This document shows, piece after piece, positions 5,341 to 6,676 of a stretch of DNA of 6,676 nt. A program made the position numbers and the translations under genes. The notes beneath the pieces were generated by a model. It saw only the letters and a list, made by a program, of their open reading frames with translations. It was not told the DNA's origin and did not search any database. Source of the DNA: CAYMJK01 sp043101635 (GTDB lineage Bacteria > Planctomycetota > Phycisphaerae > Phycisphaerales > UBA1924); assembly GCA_043101635.1 (NCBI GenBank), contig JBICIE010000235.1, positions 1 through 6,676 on the forward strand, read 5' to 3'. Numbering within the stretch: the stretch's first letter is position 1; the number at the start of each line of letters is the position of its first letter.

Positions 5341-6676
5341 ATGTCATTCGAAGCCGCCGTCCACGCCCAGGCCATCGAGCTGTGCAAGCTCTCCCTCGAT
5401 ATGACCGCCGCCGCGGGCAGCGGCCATCCCACGACCGCCATGAGCCTGTCGCACCTGACCACGGTGCTGATGTTCCACACCATGCGCTGGAGCCCGGAAT
5501 TCCCGGATTACCCCACCAGCGACCGGCTGGTGCTCTCCGCCGGGCATGGGGTTCCGGTGGTGTACGCCGCGGCGTGCAAGCTGGGGGTGGTCGTGGGCCG
5601 GGAAGAGGGGGCTCGCCGGCGGCTGACCATCGATGACGCGTCGAGGCTGCGGGCCCGGGGCTCGGAACTGGACGGACACCCCAACCCGATGGAGGGGTTC
5701 CCGTTCTTCGACGCGGCGACGGGCTCGCTCGGCCAGGGGCTGAGCGTCGCGGCGGGCCTGGCGGAGGCGGCCCGGCTGGACGGCTCGGAGCGGCTGGTCT
5801 ATTGCCTGTGCGGCGACGGGGAGGCCCGGGAGGGGCAGATCACCGAGGCGCTCGACTTCATCATCGATCGCAAGCTGGTCGGGGTGCTGCCGATCTTCAA
5901 CTGCAACGGCTTCGGCCAGGCGGGACGGGTCAGCGAGCAGCAGTCGCCGGAGAAGCTGAAGGCCCGGCTGGAGGCGACCGGCTTCGACGTGCGGCTGATC
6001 GACGGGCACAACCCGGGGCAGATCAAGGAGGCCTTCGAGGCCTTCATCGCGCGGGCCCAGTCGGCCCGGGAGGCGGCGCCGGGCCAGCCGATGGCGATCG
6101 TGGCGCGGACCGTGAAGGGGTGGGGCGCCCCGAGCGTGCAGGGGGGCGGGTGGCACGGCAAGCCGCCGGTCGGCGAGGCGCTGGAGAAGGCGCATCGCGA
6201 GCTGGACGAGCGCCGCATCGAGCTGACCAGTTCGCTGACGCCGGCCGACAGCTTCGAGATCCAGCCGCCGGCGCAGGCCGAGGCCGCCGACGGCGCGATC
6301 GGGGAGACGCCGGACTTCAGCGCCGCCATGAAGCAGTTCGACATGGAGTCGCTGCTGCACACCGGCAAGCTCGCGACGCGCAAGGCGTATGGCCTGGCGC
6401 TGCGGGCCCTGGGGCACGCCTCGACGCGCATCGTGGCGCTGGACGCCGACGTGTCCAACTCCACGTTCGCGGACATGTTTGCCCGCGATCATGACCTGAC
6501 CGAGCGCTTCATCGAGTGCAAGATCGCCGAGCAGAACATGGTCTCGGTCGGCGTCGGGCTCTCGGCGGCCGGCAAGGTTCCCTTCTGCAGCAGCTTCAGC
6601 AAGTTCATCACGCGGGCCTACGACCAGATTGAGATGGCGATCAACTCCGGGGCCAACCTCAAGATCGTCGGCAGCC
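5341..6676 (+). CDS. tkt: Transketolase, animal-like short type (3' end outside window)
   Basis: Transketolase moves two-carbon units between sugar phosphates in the pentose phosphate pathway, using thiamine diphosphate and Mg2+, in the cytoplasm. The visible 445 residues include the whole cofactor-binding N-domain and the start of the pyrimidine-binding domain. Landmarks are GSGHP (H29), SAGHGVP (H69), LDGHPNP (H113), ATGSLGQGL (127-134), the cofactor motif GDGEAREG (D159) with N189 thirty residues later, GWHGKP (H272), KLATRKAYGLAL (343-354) and FIECKIAEQNM (390-400), whose E397 matches the catalytic glutamate. The wording KLATRKAYG, NSTF and RFIECKIAEQNMVS is close to animal TKT and unlike E. 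coli TktA. About 180 residues should be missing if it resembles the 623-residue human enzyme. AAGGAG (5330-5335) lies 5 bases before the ATG. Odd points: the usual D-x-N is N-C-N here (187-189), and the linker between H272 and E397 is longer than in human TKT. Confidence 0.94.
   Translation, partial: MSFEAAVHAQAIELCKLSLDMTAAAGSGHPTTAMSLSHLTTVLMFHTMRWSPEFPDYPTSDRLVLSAGHGVPVVYAAACKLGVVVGREEGARRRLTIDDASRLRARGSELDGHPNPMEGFPFFDAATGSLGQGLSVAAGLAEAARLDGSERLVYCLCGDGEAREGQITEALDFIIDRKLVGVLPIFNCNGFGQAGRVSEQQSPEKLKARLEATGFDVRLIDGHNPGQIKEAFEAFIARAQSAREAAPGQPMAIVARTVKGWGAPSVQGGGWHGKPPVGEALEKAHRELDERRIELTSSLTPADSFEIQPPAQAEAADGAIGETPDFSAAMKQFDMESLLHTGKLATRKAYGLALRALGHASTRIVALDADVSNSTFADMFARDHDLTERFIECKIAEQNMVSVGVGLSAAGKVPFCSSFSKFITRAYDQIEMAINSGANLKIVGS

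Noticed and set aside
5344..6492. A 382-codon open frame on the minus strand opposite tkt
   Set aside because: It is codon-aligned antisense to the transketolase. It ends exactly where tkt codon 2 is TCA (antisense TGA), which shows that codon bias in tkt sets its length. The product is Arg/Gly/His-rich without any family signature.
6661..6676. Adapter remnant at the right edge (TCGTCGGCAGC resembles the Nextera adapter)
   Set aside because: The match is only 11 bases and breaks at the final base. The sequence encodes N-L-K-I-V-G-S, which fits the conserved transketolase position (animal TKT has a similar strand ending in G-S), so it is genuine coding DNA.

Overview
The window is high-GC bacterial chromosome carrying ordinary housekeeping genes of a diderm (outer-membrane-bearing) organism. 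Strong G/C preference at third codon positions, a bamA-skp-lpxD cluster, and the style of DnaN, the OmpH-like chaperone and the transketolase together suggest a Planctomycetota member, perhaps Phycisphaerae. That placement is an inference from protein style only. The first 17 bases are the end of an Illumina TruSeq adapter, so the left edge is a contig or read end.

Layout from left to right. An outer-membrane cluster on the minus strand (bases 18-3510) is transcribed bamA -> skp/ompH -> lpxD. BamA inserts beta-barrel proteins into the outer membrane, Skp/OmpH escorts them through the periplasm, and LpxD makes a lipid A precursor for the outer leaflet. lpxD is cut off by the contig edge after about 98 residues. 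Divergent from bamA is a 77-residue two-helix membrane protein of unknown function (3597-3830, plus strand). It runs convergently, 18 bases short, into dnaN (3849-5033, minus strand), the DNA polymerase III sliding clamp, which has no dnaA beside it.

A 307-base divergent intergenic region (5034-5340) separates dnaN from a transketolase gene (5341 to the right edge, plus strand, 445 residues visible). This region holds candidate promoters for both genes and, just before tkt, three back-to-back potential hairpins. The transketolase resembles the short animal-type enzyme more than the E. coli TktA type.

I found no mobile element, CRISPR array, tRNA, rRNA or defence system. Very long open frames on the opposite strands are codon-aligned shadows. 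The points most worth a second look are the adapter remnant, the small membrane protein, the structured tkt leader and the animal-like transketolase with its altered cofactor-site loop.
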